DNA of 64,000 bases from Gemmatimonadota bacterium. Lineage in GTDB: Bacteria > JAAXHH01. Of the stretch, positions 24,606 through 34,311 are shown piece after piece. The stretch's first letter is position 1, and each line of letters begins with the position of its first letter. The notes beneath the pieces are model-generated. The model ran no database searches and was not told the DNA's origin. It saw nothing but the letters and a program-made list of their open reading frames with translations. A program made the translations under genes and the position numbers. The DNA is taken from assembly GCA_009841265.1 (NCBI GenBank), contig VXMB01000009.1, positions 1,223,911 through 1,287,910 of the forward strand, given 5' to 3'.

Positions 24606-25226
24606 ATGATTCACATCGTTGACTACGACGCCGGGAATCAGACCTCGGTGAAAAGAGCGCTGGATCACCTGGGCGTGGCTTCGGTCATCACGTCGGATTC
24701 AGAGGAACTGGTCCGGGCGGAGCGTATCGTCTTTCCCGGGGTGGGGCATGCCCATTCCGCCCTCGAGACGCTGCGTAAACGGGGGCTCGACGAAGCGCTC
24801 ATATCGGCCGCCGATCGGGGGACGCCAATCCTGGGGATCTGCGTGGGCTGCCAGATCCTGCTGTCGGGTTCCGAGGAAACCGATCTGCCGTGCCTGGACC
24901 TGATCGGCGGCCGGTGCCTCAGGTTCCGGCCGGACGACGACGCCCTGAAGGTACCGCACATGGGGTGGAACGCACTAAGGGTCGACCGCGCGCACCCCGT
25001 GCTCCGTCACGTTAGGCCGGGCGACGAAGTCTATTTCGTACATTCCTTCTACCCCGCTCCCGACGATGAGCGGGACGTGCTGGCGAGGAGCCGGTACGGC
25101 GTGGAGTTCGCGGCCGTCATCGGCCGGCGCAATATCGTGGCGGCCCAGTTTCACGTGGAGAAAAGCGGTCCCGTGGGCTTGAAGATGCTGGGCGAATTCG
25201 CGCGCTGGGACGGGAATCCATGCTGA
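24606..25226 (+). CDS. hisH: Imidazole glycerol phosphate synthase, glutaminase subunit
   Basis: Class I glutamine amidotransferase subunit that delivers ammonia to HisF, 206 residues. The catalytic triad is Cys79 (GICVGCQ), His183 and Glu185 (FHVEKSG). The usual GICLGMQ and FHPEKS are changed to GICVGCQ and FHVEKSG, so it is somewhat divergent. It overlaps hisF by 7 bases. No other his gene is nearby, so besides histidine synthesis an alternative HisH/HisF pair serving another amidation pathway is possible. Confidence 0.9.
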   Translation: MIHIVDYDAGNQTSVKRALDHLGVASVITSDSEELVRAERIVFPGVGHAHSALETLRKRGLDEALISAADRGTPILGICVGCQILLSGSEETDLPCLDLIGGRCLRFRPDDDALKVPHMGWNALRVDRAHPVLRHVRPGDEVYFVHSFYPAPDDERDVLARSRYGVEFAAVIGRRNIVAAQFHVEKSGPVGLKMLGEFARWDGNPC

Positions 25227-25996
25227 GCAAGCGGCTCATTTCCTGCCTGGACGTGCGCGACGGCCGGCTGGTCAAAAGCGTCCGGTTCGTCAACACGAAG
25301 GACATCGGCGATCCGGTCTCCGCGGCGCGGCGGTACTACGAAGCCGGCCTGGACGAACTCGTCTTCTACGACATCACGGCATCCAGCGACCAGCGCGCCA
25401 TCATGCTCGACGTGGTGGAGGAGGTTGCCCGGCAGGTGTTCATCCCCTTCTCGGTGGGCGGCGGACTCCGGTCGGTCGAAGACTGCCGAAAGGTACTGGA
25501 AGCCGGCGCGGAAAAGGTCAATCTGAATACGGCGGCCGTCGGCAATCCCGGGGTCATCTCCGAGGCGGCCGACGCCTTCGGGGTCCAGGCCGTGGTGCTG
25601 TCCATGGACATCAGGGCGGCCGGTTCCGGATCCCTGCCGTCCGGCTACGAGATTGTGACCCACGGAGGCCGGCGCGTCACCGGCATGGACGCCCTCGAAT
25701 GGGCGCGCCGCGGCGAGGTCCTCGGCGCCGGCGAGATCGTCGTCAATTCCATCGACGCGGACGGCACGCTCGAAGGCTACGAGTTGAAACTCACGCGGAT
25801 GATCGCTGACAACGTGGGCATCCCGGTCATCGCCTCGGGCGGCGGCGGCCGGCCGGAACACCTGTACGACGCCCTTACGGAAGGCGGGGCCGACGCGGCC
25901 CTGGTGGCCTCCATGCTGCACTACGGCCACTATACGGTGGATTCCATTAAGCAGCATCTTCACGATCAGGGTCTGAAGATCCGGATGACCAACTAA
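25220..25996 (+). CDS. hisF: Imidazole glycerol phosphate synthase, cyclase subunit
   Basis: TIM-barrel cyclase making imidazole glycerol phosphate and AICAR from PRFAR and ammonia, 258 residues. Both catalytic aspartates are at the standard positions, Asp11 (CLDVRDG) and Asp130 (LSMDIRA). Phosphate-loop segments SVGGGLRS and ASGGGG are present. The NSIDADG motif stands in place of the common T-S-M-D form. The ATG overlaps the end of hisH; the next gene starts 16 bases after its stop. Confidence 0.9.
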   Translation: MLSKRLISCLDVRDGRLVKSVRFVNTKDIGDPVSAARRYYEAGLDELVFYDITASSDQRAIMLDVVEEVARQVFIPFSVGGGLRSVEDCRKVLEAGAEKVNLNTAAVGNPGVISEAADAFGVQAVVLSMDIRAAGSGSLPSGYEIVTHGGRRVTGMDALEWARRGEVLGAGEIVVNSIDADGTLEGYELKLTRMIADNVGIPVIASGGGGRPEHLYDALTEGGADAALVASMLHYGHYTVDSIKQHLHDQGLKIRMTN

Positions 25997-26012
25997 CGAA
26001 AAGAGCGCAATC

Positions 26013-27710
26013 ATGGATTGGTCCAGACGCAACTTTCTCAGGAGAACAAGCCTGGCGGGCGCCGGCGCGGCCGTCGGCGGCCTGTCCACGATACTGGACG
26101 GCTGTGCGATCGCCCAGCGTTACGACGTGATCATCCGAGGGGGACAGGTCATCGACGGGACGGGCGCAGCACCCGTGGTCGCCGATATAGCCATCGAGGG
26201 AGACCGGATCGTCCAGATCGGTCCGGTCCAGGGTTCCAGCAGGAATACGATAGACGCCACCGGCAAGATCGTCTGCCCTGGATTCATCGATATCCATTCC
26301 CACACTGACCTATCGCTCCTGGTCGATCCCAGGGCCGAAAGCAAGATCCGGCAGGGCGTGACCACGGAGGTGGCCGGCCAGGACGGTTCTTCGCTGGCCC
26401 CGCTGACGGACGCGCGGCTCAGGTCGATGCAGGACGGCTATGGACGGCGTTACGGCGTGGACATAGGATGGACGGATTTCACGGGGCTTTTCAATACCCT
26501 CGAACAGCAGGGCATCGGTCTCAATTTCATCTCGCTCGCGGGCCAGGGCACCATACGCGGATACGTCGTGGGGTACGAGAACGTGCCGGCCAGCGCGCGC
26601 CAGGTCGATGCGATGAAGGACCTCGTGGACCAGGCCATGTCGGAAGGGGCCTGGGGCCTTTCGTCCGGACTCGAATACACGCCCGGCAGTTTTGCCGATG
26701 AGGATGAGATTTCCGAACTCGGCCGGGTGGCGGCGGGCTACAGCAGATTCTACGCGACCCACATGCGCAACGAGGACGATTTCCTCGTGGAAGCCGTGCG
26801 CGAAGCGATCAGCACCGCGCGGAAAGCCGAGATCGCGCTCCAGATCGCCCACTTCAAGGCTTCGGGCAGGCGGAACCGTGACAAGGTCGCGGTATGCTTC
26901 GACATGATTGAACAGGCGATCGGCGAGGGGATGGACATCACCCTCGACAGGTATCCCTACATCGCCTACGCCACGACGCTGCAGAACCTGTTTCCGACCC
27001 GCTTCCGCGCGGGCGGCGCCGAGGCGTTCGTCAACCGACTCCAGTCACCGGACGTCCTGCCCGCCATGAGACGGGCGGCCGTCGACAAGGTCGACATGCT
27101 GGGGGACTGGAGCGCCGTCATGATCACCTCGGTCGGCAGGGCGGAAAACCAGGACTACGTGGGCCGGCGGGTATCGGAGATCGTCGCGCGAAGCGGTCAG
27201 GATCCCTTCGAGTTCGTGCGGGAACTGCTCATCGCGGAGAACGGGAGCGTGGGCATGGTCGGGTTCGGCATGAGCGAGGAGGAGATCACTTCCGTACTGA
27301 CCCATCCGCTGGTCATGGTCGCCTCGGACGGCGGGGCCGCAGCCGTCTCCGGCCCGTTGAGCGAAACCACGCCCCATCCCCGGTACTACGGGACTTTTCC
27401 CAGGGTGCTCGGCAAGTACTGCCGCGATGAGGGACTGTTCGACCTGCCCACCGCCGTGCACAAGATGACCGGACAGCCGGCCCAGCGGTTGGGACTCGCC
27501 GACCGTGGCAGGATCGACGTAGGCCTGGTCGCCGATCTCGTGGTGTTCGATCCGGACACGGTCATCGACCGGGCCGACTTCATGAACCCCCATCAGTACG
27601 CGCAGGGCATCGAAAGCGTCCTGGTAAACGGCGCGGTTGTCATTGATGGTGGGGAACACACCGGCGCGCTGCCGGGCAAGGTATTGCGGAAGCAGGCGGG
27701 ATCGGTCTGA
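26013..27710 (+). CDS. N-acyl-D-amino-acid deacylase (D-aminoacylase) family amidohydrolase, Tat-exported
   Basis: Metal-dependent amidohydrolase, 565 residues. A twin-arginine signal is at the N-terminus (SRRNFLRR followed by a hydrophobic run to about residue 30, with a Cys in DGC that could be lipidated). The metal-binding DIHSHTD opens the barrel, and the family segments GVTTEVAGQDG, LEYTPG and ASDGGAAA follow, with an AQRLGLADRG tail. It would hydrolyse N-acyl-D-amino acids or a related amide outside the cytoplasm. It follows hisF by 16 bases, so co-transcription is likely, although no functional link with histidine synthesis is evident. Confidence 0.88.
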   Translation: MDWSRRNFLRRTSLAGAGAAVGGLSTILDGCAIAQRYDVIIRGGQVIDGTGAAPVVADIAIEGDRIVQIGPVQGSSRNTIDATGKIVCPGFIDIHSHTDLSLLVDPRAESKIRQGVTTEVAGQDGSSLAPLTDARLRSMQDGYGRRYGVDIGWTDFTGLFNTLEQQGIGLNFISLAGQGTIRGYVVGYENVPASARQVDAMKDLVDQAMSEGAWGLSSGLEYTPGSFADEDEISELGRVAAGYSRFYATHMRNEDDFLVEAVREAISTARKAEIALQIAHFKASGRRNRDKVAVCFDMIEQAIGEGMDITLDRYPYIAYATTLQNLFPTRFRAGGAEAFVNRLQSPDVLPAMRRAAVDKVDMLGDWSAVMITSVGRAENQDYVGRRVSEIVARSGQDPFEFVRELLIAENGSVGMVGFGMSEEEITSVLTHPLVMVASDGGAAAVSGPLSETTPHPRYYGTFPRVLGKYCRDEGLFDLPTAVHKMTGQPAQRLGLADRGRIDVGLVADLVVFDPDTVIDRADFMNPHQYAQGIESVLVNGAVVIDGGEHTGALPGKVLRKQAGSV

Positions 27711-27775
27711 GTGCCTGCGGCGGGGATGCCCGTCCGCCATTCGTTCGGCTTAATCGGTGTCCGAAGAAAACGGCA

Positions 27776-28435
27776 TCATCCGCGATCTACGTTCAGGTCC
27801 ACGATCCTGCCGCTACGCAGGTCGAAGACCCAGCCATGCACCTGCAGGCCGGTCTCGCGGATCGACGCCTGCACTTCGGGAAACTCAAGGATGTTCGCGC
27901 ACTGCGCGCGGACGCTGTGTTCGACCAGGCGGTCGCAGCGGTCCGTCGCATCGGGGAGGGCTTCCAGTTCCGACTGATGGCGCCGGGAAACCGCTCTCAG
28001 GTTCTCAAGCCAGGGCTCGAGCGAGCCGAGGTCTTCCGACTGCAGCACCGCCTTTACTGCGCCGCAGTCGTAGTGGCCGCACACCACGACATGTCCGACT
28101 TTGAGATGCTCGACCCCGTAGATGACGGCGGAACCCGTGTTCGGGTCCCCGGGGGCGACCAGGTTGCCCACGTTGCGGTGGACGAAGACCTCACCCGGTC
28201 CGGCGCCCATGAAGGCTTCGGGCATCACCCGGCTGTCCGCGCATCCGATGTAGAGAATACCCGGCTGCTGCGGCCGCGACAGCCGGTCGAGATAGCCGGG
28301 ATCGGAACCCAGCCTTCTTTTGATCCAGTGCTCGTTCTGTTCGAAAATGCGGGCCGGATTCATGGACTTGGCCGTGGGATTCCTGGTAGGAGAAAGTGCG
28401 TTTTCCGGTTTCGTATGAAAAGTGGTCCTCGCCAT
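27776..28435 (-). CDS. Beta-class carbonic anhydrase
   Basis: Zinc enzyme interconverting CO2 and bicarbonate, 219 residues. The zinc ligands are visible: Cys in IGCADSR and the His-x-x-Cys of GHYDCGA; the Asp-Arg dyad of CADSR is intact. The ATG at 28435 has AAGGAGG 11 bases upstream; a later Met (MNPARIFEQN) is where family similarity starts. It has its own near-consensus promoter at 28487-28515 and is divergent from the hydantoinase fusion. Confidence 0.93.
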   Translation of the reverse strand: MARTTFHTKPENALSPTRNPTAKSMNPARIFEQNEHWIKRRLGSDPGYLDRLSRPQQPGILYIGCADSRVMPEAFMGAGPGEVFVHRNVGNLVAPGDPNTGSAVIYGVEHLKVGHVVVCGHYDCGAVKAVLQSEDLGSLEPWLENLRAVSRRHQSELEALPDATDRCDRLVEHSVRAQCANILEFPEVQASIRETGLQVHGWVFDLRSGRIVDLNVDRG

Positions 28436-28486
28436 CGTAGCCAGGACCTCCTTAGACCGTGCTTAGCGCTTGAAATGGTATAGCAC

Positions 28487-28515
28487 AGTATAGTATGCCG
28501 ATCATGTTGCGTCAA
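28487..28515 (-). promoter_or_regulatory. Near-consensus sigma70 promoter of the carbonic anhydrase
   Basis: Minus strand TTGACG, 17-base spacer, TATACT. About 50 bases upstream of the ATG at 28435. Confidence 0.65.
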
Positions 28516-28539
28516 CACGGACCGGTCCGGAGATTCGAA

Positions 28540-31500
28540 ATGAACGAACACGCCAGCGACGCCGCGAGTCCCGACGACACGAGACCGGACGCCGATTCAC
28601 CGGACGCCGATTCACCGGACGCCTCGAAACCACCCTTCTCCATAGGCATCGACGTCGGCGGGACGTTTACGGATTTTGTCGTGGTGGAAGGCGATTCCGC
28701 GCCGCGCTACTTCAAGACGGCGTCGACGCCCCAGGCGCCGTCCAATGCGGTGATGAACGGACTCGGCGACATCGCCGAATCCCACGGCCTCTCCGCGGCC
28801 GAACTGATGTCCCGGACCCGGCTGTTCATTCACGGCACCACCGTCGCGACCAACACGCTCCTGGAGCGCAAGGGCGCCCGGGTCGGACTGATCACCACCG
28901 AGGGTTTCCGGGACCTGCTGGCGCTCCGGGAAGGGCTGAAAGAAGACCGGTACAATCTGAGGATGACCCCTGTCGAGCCCCTGGTTCCGCGGCCCCTGCG
29001 GCATACGTTGGCGGAACGAATCCGCTCCGACGGTACCGTCGAAGCGCCTGTGGATAATGAGGCGCTGGACGGGATACTGGATGAACTCGCGCGGGCCGGC
29101 GTGGAATCCGTCGCCGTCTGCCTGGTTTTCTCCTACCTGAACCCGATGCACGAACGGCTCATCGGCGAACGTATCCGGCAGCGGCACCCGGAACTGTACC
29201 TCTCGCTCTCCTCCGAGATCCTGCCCCAGATCAAGGAATACGACCGCCTGAGTACCACGGCCGTGAACGCCTACGTGGGTCCGGTCTACGCCAGGTATCT
29301 CGAACGCATGAAGGAGGAAGCGTCCGGTTTGGGTCTCGCGAGCGACATCCTCACGATGACATCCAACGGAGGGGTAACGCCGCTGGACGTCGCGGCGAGG
29401 CAGGCCGTGCAGGCTATACTCTCCGGACCGGCCGGAGGGGTCAGCGGGGCCGTCGCCTACGGCCGACTGATCGGCGAAGGCGATCTCATCGGATTCGACA
29501 TGGGCGGAACGAGCACGGATATCTCGGTGATCGAAGCCGGCGATCCCCAGGTCTCCGGGGAACACTACGAAGGGGGATGGAAGATCGCCGTGCCGATGAT
29601 CGATCTCCATACGCTGGGCGCGGGCGGCGGGAGCATCGCGCGGGTGGACGACGGAGGAACCCTGCACGTCGGACCCCAGAGCGCCGGGGCCGATCCCGGT
29701 CCGGCCTGTTACGGCCGGGGCGGCGATCAGCCCACGGTTACGGACGCGAACCTGGTCCTGGGCTACCTCGATCCCGGGAATTTCCTGGGCGGACGGAACC
29801 CCCTGTTTCCCGATCTGTCTGAACGGGCGGTACAGCACTCCGTTGCCGAACCACTCGGGCTGTCCACGGTGGACGCGGCCCTCGGCATCCTCGACGTGGT
29901 GACCACGGCCATGGCCGAAGGCATCCGACTATTGACCGTGCGCCGGGGTGGAGATCCCCGGCATTATTCCCTGCTGGCCTTCGGCGGAGCGGCCGGTTTA
30001 CACGTGGGTCAGGTCGCCCGGAAGACGGGTATCGGCAAAGTCTACCTGCCCTCGGCAGCCCCAGTGCTGTCGGCCTACGGCATGCTCGCGTCCGACCTCC
30101 GGTACGACTTCGCCCAGTCATTCACGGACAGCCTGGACGTGGTCGATCTCGACAAAGTAAGACGCCTGACGGACCGGATGGCCGGCCAGGGCATCGCCCG
30201 GCTCAGGAACCAGGGACTGGCGGACGAGGACATCGCCACCCGGTTCACGGCGGACATGCGCTACCTGGACCAGATCTACGAGGTGAACGTGACCGTCCCG
30301 GACCTTGCGATGGACGACGGTGCGATACGACGTGCGTGGGCTTCGCTCTTTCACGAACGGTACCAGACCCTGTATTCCTACCATCAGCTCGACCAGGAGA
30401 TCCGCCTGGTCACGCTGCGCGCCACGGTAACCGGGAAACTGCCGTCTGTCGACCTGCCCGTTAAGGAACGGATCGACGGGACCGGGAACACCCGAAAGGG
30501 CACGCGGCGGGTCTATACCGGAACCTGGACCGAAGCCGACGTCTACGCGGCGGACGACCTCGCGCCCGGCACCGCGATCGATGGACCGGCCATCGTCGAG
30601 TCCGATTTCACCACCGTGCTCGTCGAGGAAGGCGACCGCCTCGAAGTCGATCCCTACGGCGGGATGGTCCTGGCCGTTTCGCCGGCGGCGCTCGACGCGC
30701 GTGAAGCGTCGGATGCGCTAGTGTCGGATTCGTCGGATGCGCTGGATGCGCTGGACGCTCCGGAAGCGCCCGACACGCCCGACGCGGACTTGGCCAGATC
30801 GGATCCGATCACTCATTCGGTCGTCGCCCACCGCCTGGAATCGATCGCCCGCGAGATGGCGGATGTCATGATCCGCACGTCCATGTCGCAGATCCTGAAC
30901 TCCAGCCGGGACTTCTCCACCACGATCCTCGACGCAACGGGGCAACTCGTGGCGCAGGGCGAAGGCATTCCGGTGCATATCAGCGCACTGCCGCCGTCGG
31001 TCGAAGCAGTGCGCGAATACTTCGGCGACGACATCAATGAGGGTGACCTGTTCATTCTGAACGACCCCTATTTCGGCGGCAGCCATCTGCCGGACATCAC
31101 GGCGATCTACCCCGTGTTCCGCGACGGGGACCTGCGCTTCTTCGCCGTAAACCGGGCCCATCACAGCGACATCGGCGGAGGAACCCACGGCGGCTACAAC
31201 CCCTCGGCCAGCGAATTGTACCACGAAGGCCTTCGCATTCCGCCCGTGCGGCTCTATGAAGCGGGCCGGCCCAGAGAGGACCTGCTGCACATGCTGGCAG
31301 TCAACGTGCGCCACGCGGAGAACTTCACCGGCGACCTGCACGCCCAGATCGGATCGGTACAGATCGCCGCGCGCCGGCTGCAGGCGCTGCTCGATGATTA
31401 CGGCGCCGATGGCCTGATGGCGTCCGTCGAAGCCATCCTGGACAGCGCGGAACGGCGGATCCGGCAACTCATCGGCGGCTGGAAGGACGGCGTATACTTC

Positions 31501-32427
31501 GGGGAGACACTGCTGGACGACGACGGGTTCGACGCCGAGTCGATCCCCATCCGGGCAAAGGTCACCGTCCAGGACGACCAAATGATCATTGATCTGAGCG
31601 AATCGAGTCCCCAGGTCACCGGGTTCATCAACAGCGCCTATGCCAACACGCGCTCGCTGGCCCACGTCGCCATCATGTACATGGCGCCGTCCGACGTACC
31701 CAAGAACGAGGGATCCATGCGGCCGGTGAAGGTCATCGCGCCCAGGGGCCTGATCGTGAATCCGAACCCGCCGGCGCCGGTGTGCATGAGCACCAACCAC
31801 TGCGGGGAGGAGATCGTCGAGGCCGTCTTCAAGGCGCTGGCCCCGGTAGCGCCGGATGCCGTGAACGCCGGGTTCTCCCGGAGGCTTCGATTCGCGATTA
31901 CCGGACGCAATCCGCGCACGGGGAACCGGTTCATATGGCATTTCTTCTTCGGGCGGGGCGGTGGGGGCGCCTCCCGGGGGTACGACGGCTGGTCCTGCGT
32001 GGGCGAAGTCAACGTGGCCGGGGCGATCCGCAGCCCCAGCGTGGAGATCACCGAGGAACGCTTCCCCTTCAAGATCGTACGGAACGACCTGCGGCCGGGC
32101 TCGGGCGGCGACGGCACGTGGCGGGGCGGACTGGGCGCCGTGTTCGAAATGGTCTACGAGGGGGACGAGCCGGCGAAACTGAACATGGCGGGCGACGGCG
32201 TCGTCAACCCGCCCTTCGGGCTCTTTGGCGGTGCGCCGGGTCTGCCGCACCGGTACAAGGTGATGTCCAACGGCAAAGAGCGGATGCTGAAATCGAAGGA
32301 AACCGAAGTGCCCATTCTCCCCGGAGACCGCATCATCGCCCTGTCCGCCGGCGGAGGTGGCTACGGACCGCCCGGATCGCGGGACCCCGACAGCCGTTCA
32401 CGCGACCGGGAATCGGGTCTGGATTGA
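28540..32427 (+). CDS. Fused hydantoinase/oxoprolinase HyuA-HyuB protein
   Basis: A 1295-residue protein in which the two subunits of the ATP-dependent hydantoinase/oxoprolinase family are joined, as in 5-oxoprolinase. Residues 1-28 are an acidic Pro/Asp/Ser-rich leader with a short tandem repeat. HyuA-like residues 30-715 open with DVGGTFTD (ATP-binding) and contain GFDMGGTSTDIS and GAGGGSI. A 35-residue Ala/Asp-rich linker (about 717-752) precedes the HyuB-like part with IREMADVMIRTSMS-type and NDPYFGGSHLPDI motifs. It would hydrolyse a cyclic amide such as 5-oxoproline or a hydantoin. An upstream in-frame ATG at 28495 would add 15 residues. Cytoplasmic. Confidence 0.9.
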   Translation: MNEHASDAASPDDTRPDADSPDADSPDASKPPFSIGIDVGGTFTDFVVVEGDSAPRYFKTASTPQAPSNAVMNGLGDIAESHGLSAAELMSRTRLFIHGTTVATNTLLERKGARVGLITTEGFRDLLALREGLKEDRYNLRMTPVEPLVPRPLRHTLAERIRSDGTVEAPVDNEALDGILDELARAGVESVAVCLVFSYLNPMHERLIGERIRQRHPELYLSLSSEILPQIKEYDRLSTTAVNAYVGPVYARYLERMKEEASGLGLASDILTMTSNGGVTPLDVAARQAVQAILSGPAGGVSGAVAYGRLIGEGDLIGFDMGGTSTDISVIEAGDPQVSGEHYEGGWKIAVPMIDLHTLGAGGGSIARVDDGGTLHVGPQSAGADPGPACYGRGGDQPTVTDANLVLGYLDPGNFLGGRNPLFPDLSERAVQHSVAEPLGLSTVDAALGILDVVTTAMAEGIRLLTVRRGGDPRHYSLLAFGGAAGLHVGQVARKTGIGKVYLPSAAPVLSAYGMLASDLRYDFAQSFTDSLDVVDLDKVRRLTDRMAGQGIARLRNQGLADEDIATRFTADMRYLDQIYEVNVTVPDLAMDDGAIRRAWASLFHERYQTLYSYHQLDQEIRLVTLRATVTGKLPSVDLPVKERIDGTGNTRKGTRRVYTGTWTEADVYAADDLAPGTAIDGPAIVESDFTTVLVEEGDRLEVDPYGGMVLAVSPAALDAREASDALVSDSSDALDALDAPEAPDTPDADLARSDPITHSVVAHRLESIAREMADVMIRTSMSQILNSSRDFSTTILDATGQLVAQGEGIPVHISALPPSVEAVREYFGDDINEGDLFILNDPYFGGSHLPDITAIYPVFRDGDLRFFAVNRAHHSDIGGGTHGGYNPSASELYHEGLRIPPVRLYEAGRPREDLLHMLAVNVRHAENFTGDLHAQIGSVQIAARRLQALLDDYGADGLMASVEAILDSAERRIRQLIGGWKDGVYFGETLLDDDGFDAESIPIRAKVTVQDDQMIIDLSESSPQVTGFINSAYANTRSLAHVAIMYMAPSDVPKNEGSMRPVKVIAPRGLIVNPNPPAPVCMSTNHCGEEIVEAVFKALAPVAPDAVNAGFSRRLRFAITGRNPRTGNRFIWHFFFGRGGGGASRGYDGWSCVGEVNVAGAIRSPSVEITEERFPFKIVRNDLRPGSGGDGTWRGGLGAVFEMVYEGDEPAKLNMAGDGVVNPPFGLFGGAPGLPHRYKVMSNGKERMLKSKETEVPILPGDRIIALSAGGGGYGPPGSRDPDSRSRDRESGLD
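28585..28623. repeat. 15-bp tandem repeat inside the hydantoinase gene
   Basis: CCGGACGCCGATTCA repeated from 28585 with about 2.6 copies; it encodes a PDADS repeat in the N-terminal leader of the fused protein. Confidence 0.6.
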
Positions 32428-32495
32428 TCGGGCCACGCTCCCGCACGGGCCACGCCCGCGATCAGGATTCCGGCCTGGACTGACAGGCGCCCGGC

Positions 32496-33851
32496 CTAGA
32501 ACCTTACCCACACCGCATAGATCGCGAAAGCCGCCATGATCAGCGTGGCGGCCGTCAGCGCCACCATCAGGAGGCGAGACGGGGGAACGCCCGCTTCCTT
32601 CGCCGTCGTCCGGCTGAAGTACAGCGCCGCCCACCCGATGGCCGGCAAGAGGATCGTCTGCATCAGCGCGCCAATGATCACCATGGTGACCGGCGCGGAC
32701 CACAGGACGTAGAGGACGAGGTACACCAGGGGCAGCAGGACGCCGATGATACGCACGACGCGCTGCCGGTCGTTCGGTCGCGCATAGGTCACCAGGCCGA
32801 GCACCGAAAGGGCGTCCGCCAGCATGCGCGATTGTCCCACGATGGTGACGAAATAGGTCGAAAAGAGGACCACGAAGGCGCCTACGCCGAACAGGTAGAA
32901 CGCCCAGTTGCCCAGCGTCTCGGTGTACATCCCGGAGAGGATCTGCACGGTGCCGAATCCCTCGGGCACCATCCCCTGGGCGTGGAGCACGGCCGCACCG
33001 AGAAAGAAGAAGGCGAGCGTGGCCAGCGTGTAGATAACCATGCACAGCCACACGTCCTTCTTCATCACGCCGATCCATCCCAGGGCGCGCGCCCGCCAGT
33101 CCGGACTGTCGTCCCGGGGCCCGGCCGACCGGGCATATCCCTTTTCCACGCACCAGTACGGGTAGAGCAGGAGTTCGGAAGCGCCGACGCCGGTGATGCC
33201 GAAGACGGCGAAGGCCGTAACGGCCCCGTCCGACGGCAGGGCGAAACGCAGTCCGTCCAGGATCACGCCGGGCGATACGGCATAAGGAGTCCAGAACAAG
33301 AGCAGCGCGCTGGCCAGCGTGGTGAAGGTAAAGAGAGCGACCAGGATGGTGGTAATACGTTCCAGCGTCATGTACTGGCCGACGAGACCGAGCCCCATGC
33401 CGACCAGGGTGAGTATGATCAGCCAGGACGTGTTTCCGAAAACCGGAAAGATCAGGTCCAGCGACAGGCTCATCGTACCGAAAATGCCCCCGACCTGCAT
33501 CGTGCTCCAGAGCAGGAGGAACAGGCTTCCCCACACGAGCCATGAAACCCGCAGGCGCGGTCCCGGCACTTTGTTGAATGCGACGAAAGTGGTCTGGCCC
33601 GTGGCGATGGCATGGCGGCCGAGTTCGCTCTGCACCGGCACCTTGACGGCACAGCTCAGGAGAATGAGCCAGAGCACCACGAATCCGACCTCGGCGCCGA
33701 GCCGCGTAGTGGCGATGAGTTCGCCGGATCCCACGATGGAACCGGTCAACAGCAGGCCCGGCCCCAACTGGCGGATCGTCGACCAGCGGTCGGTGGGCGG
33801 TTTTCTCACATGTTCGGGGAGCAGCGCGTAAGGGTCGTATTCACGGGACAT
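32496..33851 (-). CDS. Nramp-fold membrane transporter lacking canonical metal motifs
   Basis: Polytopic membrane protein, 451 residues with about 11 hydrophobic segments, of the Nramp-like family. The first helix reads GPGLLLTGSIVGSGELI, where classical Nramp has the Asp-Pro-Gly-Asn metal motif. The helix-6 region reads GASELLLYPYWCVEKG with no Met-Pro-His. A Mn/Fe ligand set is therefore absent and the substrate may be another cation or a non-metal solute. The gene lies 58 bases downstream of the Trm112-like gene and is probably transcribed with it. Confidence 0.8.
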   Translation of the reverse strand: MSREYDPYALLPEHVRKPPTDRWSTIRQLGPGLLLTGSIVGSGELIATTRLGAEVGFVVLWLILLSCAVKVPVQSELGRHAIATGQTTFVAFNKVPGPRLRVSWLVWGSLFLLLWSTMQVGGIFGTMSLSLDLIFPVFGNTSWLIILTLVGMGLGLVGQYMTLERITTILVALFTFTTLASALLLFWTPYAVSPGVILDGLRFALPSDGAVTAFAVFGITGVGASELLLYPYWCVEKGYARSAGPRDDSPDWRARALGWIGVMKKDVWLCMVIYTLATLAFFFLGAAVLHAQGMVPEGFGTVQILSGMYTETLGNWAFYLFGVGAFVVLFSTYFVTIVGQSRMLADALSVLGLVTYARPNDRQRVVRIIGVLLPLVYLVLYVLWSAPVTMVIIGALMQTILLPAIGWAALYFSRTTAKEAGVPPSRLLMVALTAATLIMAAFAIYAVWVRF

Positions 33852-33909
33852 GCGGATGCCTGTGCGGGGTGTTAGATGAGACTGGCGGTTCGGCGCCGCG
33901 CGGTGCCGT

Positions 33910-34176
33910 TCAGGATGCGTCCGCCTCGGTGGAAAGGGGAATCGCTTCGTCGATCAGCATGATGGGGATCTCTTCCCGGATGGGATAGAGGTATTTGCCG
34001 TCGGCCCGTATCAACCCGCCGTCGATGGGCTCCGTCACCTTCTCGCCTCCCCGGTTGACGAGATTGCCCGCCTTGATCATCTCATTGATGGTTGCGACTT
34101 CTGAATCGGATGCGAGACGGACCTCTTCCTTGGTTTCCGGGCAGGCCAGTATGTCCAGCAAATCCTGGTCGATCAT
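33910..34176 (-). CDS. Trm112 / UPF0434 family protein
   Basis: An 88-residue protein. It starts MIDQDLLDILACPETKEEV and ends with an IREEIPIMLIDEAIP segment that is diagnostic of the family. Trm112 proteins are small activators of methyltransferases. Only one Cys is in the ACPETK motif where eukaryotic members have a zinc finger, as is usual in bacteria. The ATG at 34176 has GGAGG upstream, and the longer open frame upstream is low-complexity. It has its own promoter at 34283-34311. Confidence 0.85.
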   Translation of the reverse strand: MIDQDLLDILACPETKEEVRLASDSEVATINEMIKAGNLVNRGGEKVTEPIDGGLIRADGKYLYPIREEIPIMLIDEAIPLSTEADAS

Positions 34177-34184
34177 GCTTCCCT

Positions 34185-34240
34185 CCGCGTCCGATGCCTT
34201 GTGCCGCCGCGTCCGATGCCCTGTGCCGCCGCGTCGATTG
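34185..34240. repeat. 22-bp tandem repeat in the Trm112 leader
   Basis: CCGCGTCCGATGCC followed by TTGTGCCG or CTGTGCCG repeats with a 22-base period at 34185 and 34207, plus a partial third copy from 34229. Confidence 0.55.
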
Positions 34241-34282
34241 TCCTTTGGCGTCCCGCGTGTCTGAATGTTGTGGTCGGGACAG

Positions 34283-34311
34283 ACTATAAGACGCGCGGGA
34301 AGCGCGATCAA
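34283..34311 (-). promoter_or_regulatory. Sigma70-type promoter of the Trm112-Nramp pair
   Basis: Minus strand TTGATC, 17-base spacer, TATAGT. Leader of about 100 bases before the ATG at 34176. Confidence 0.6.
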
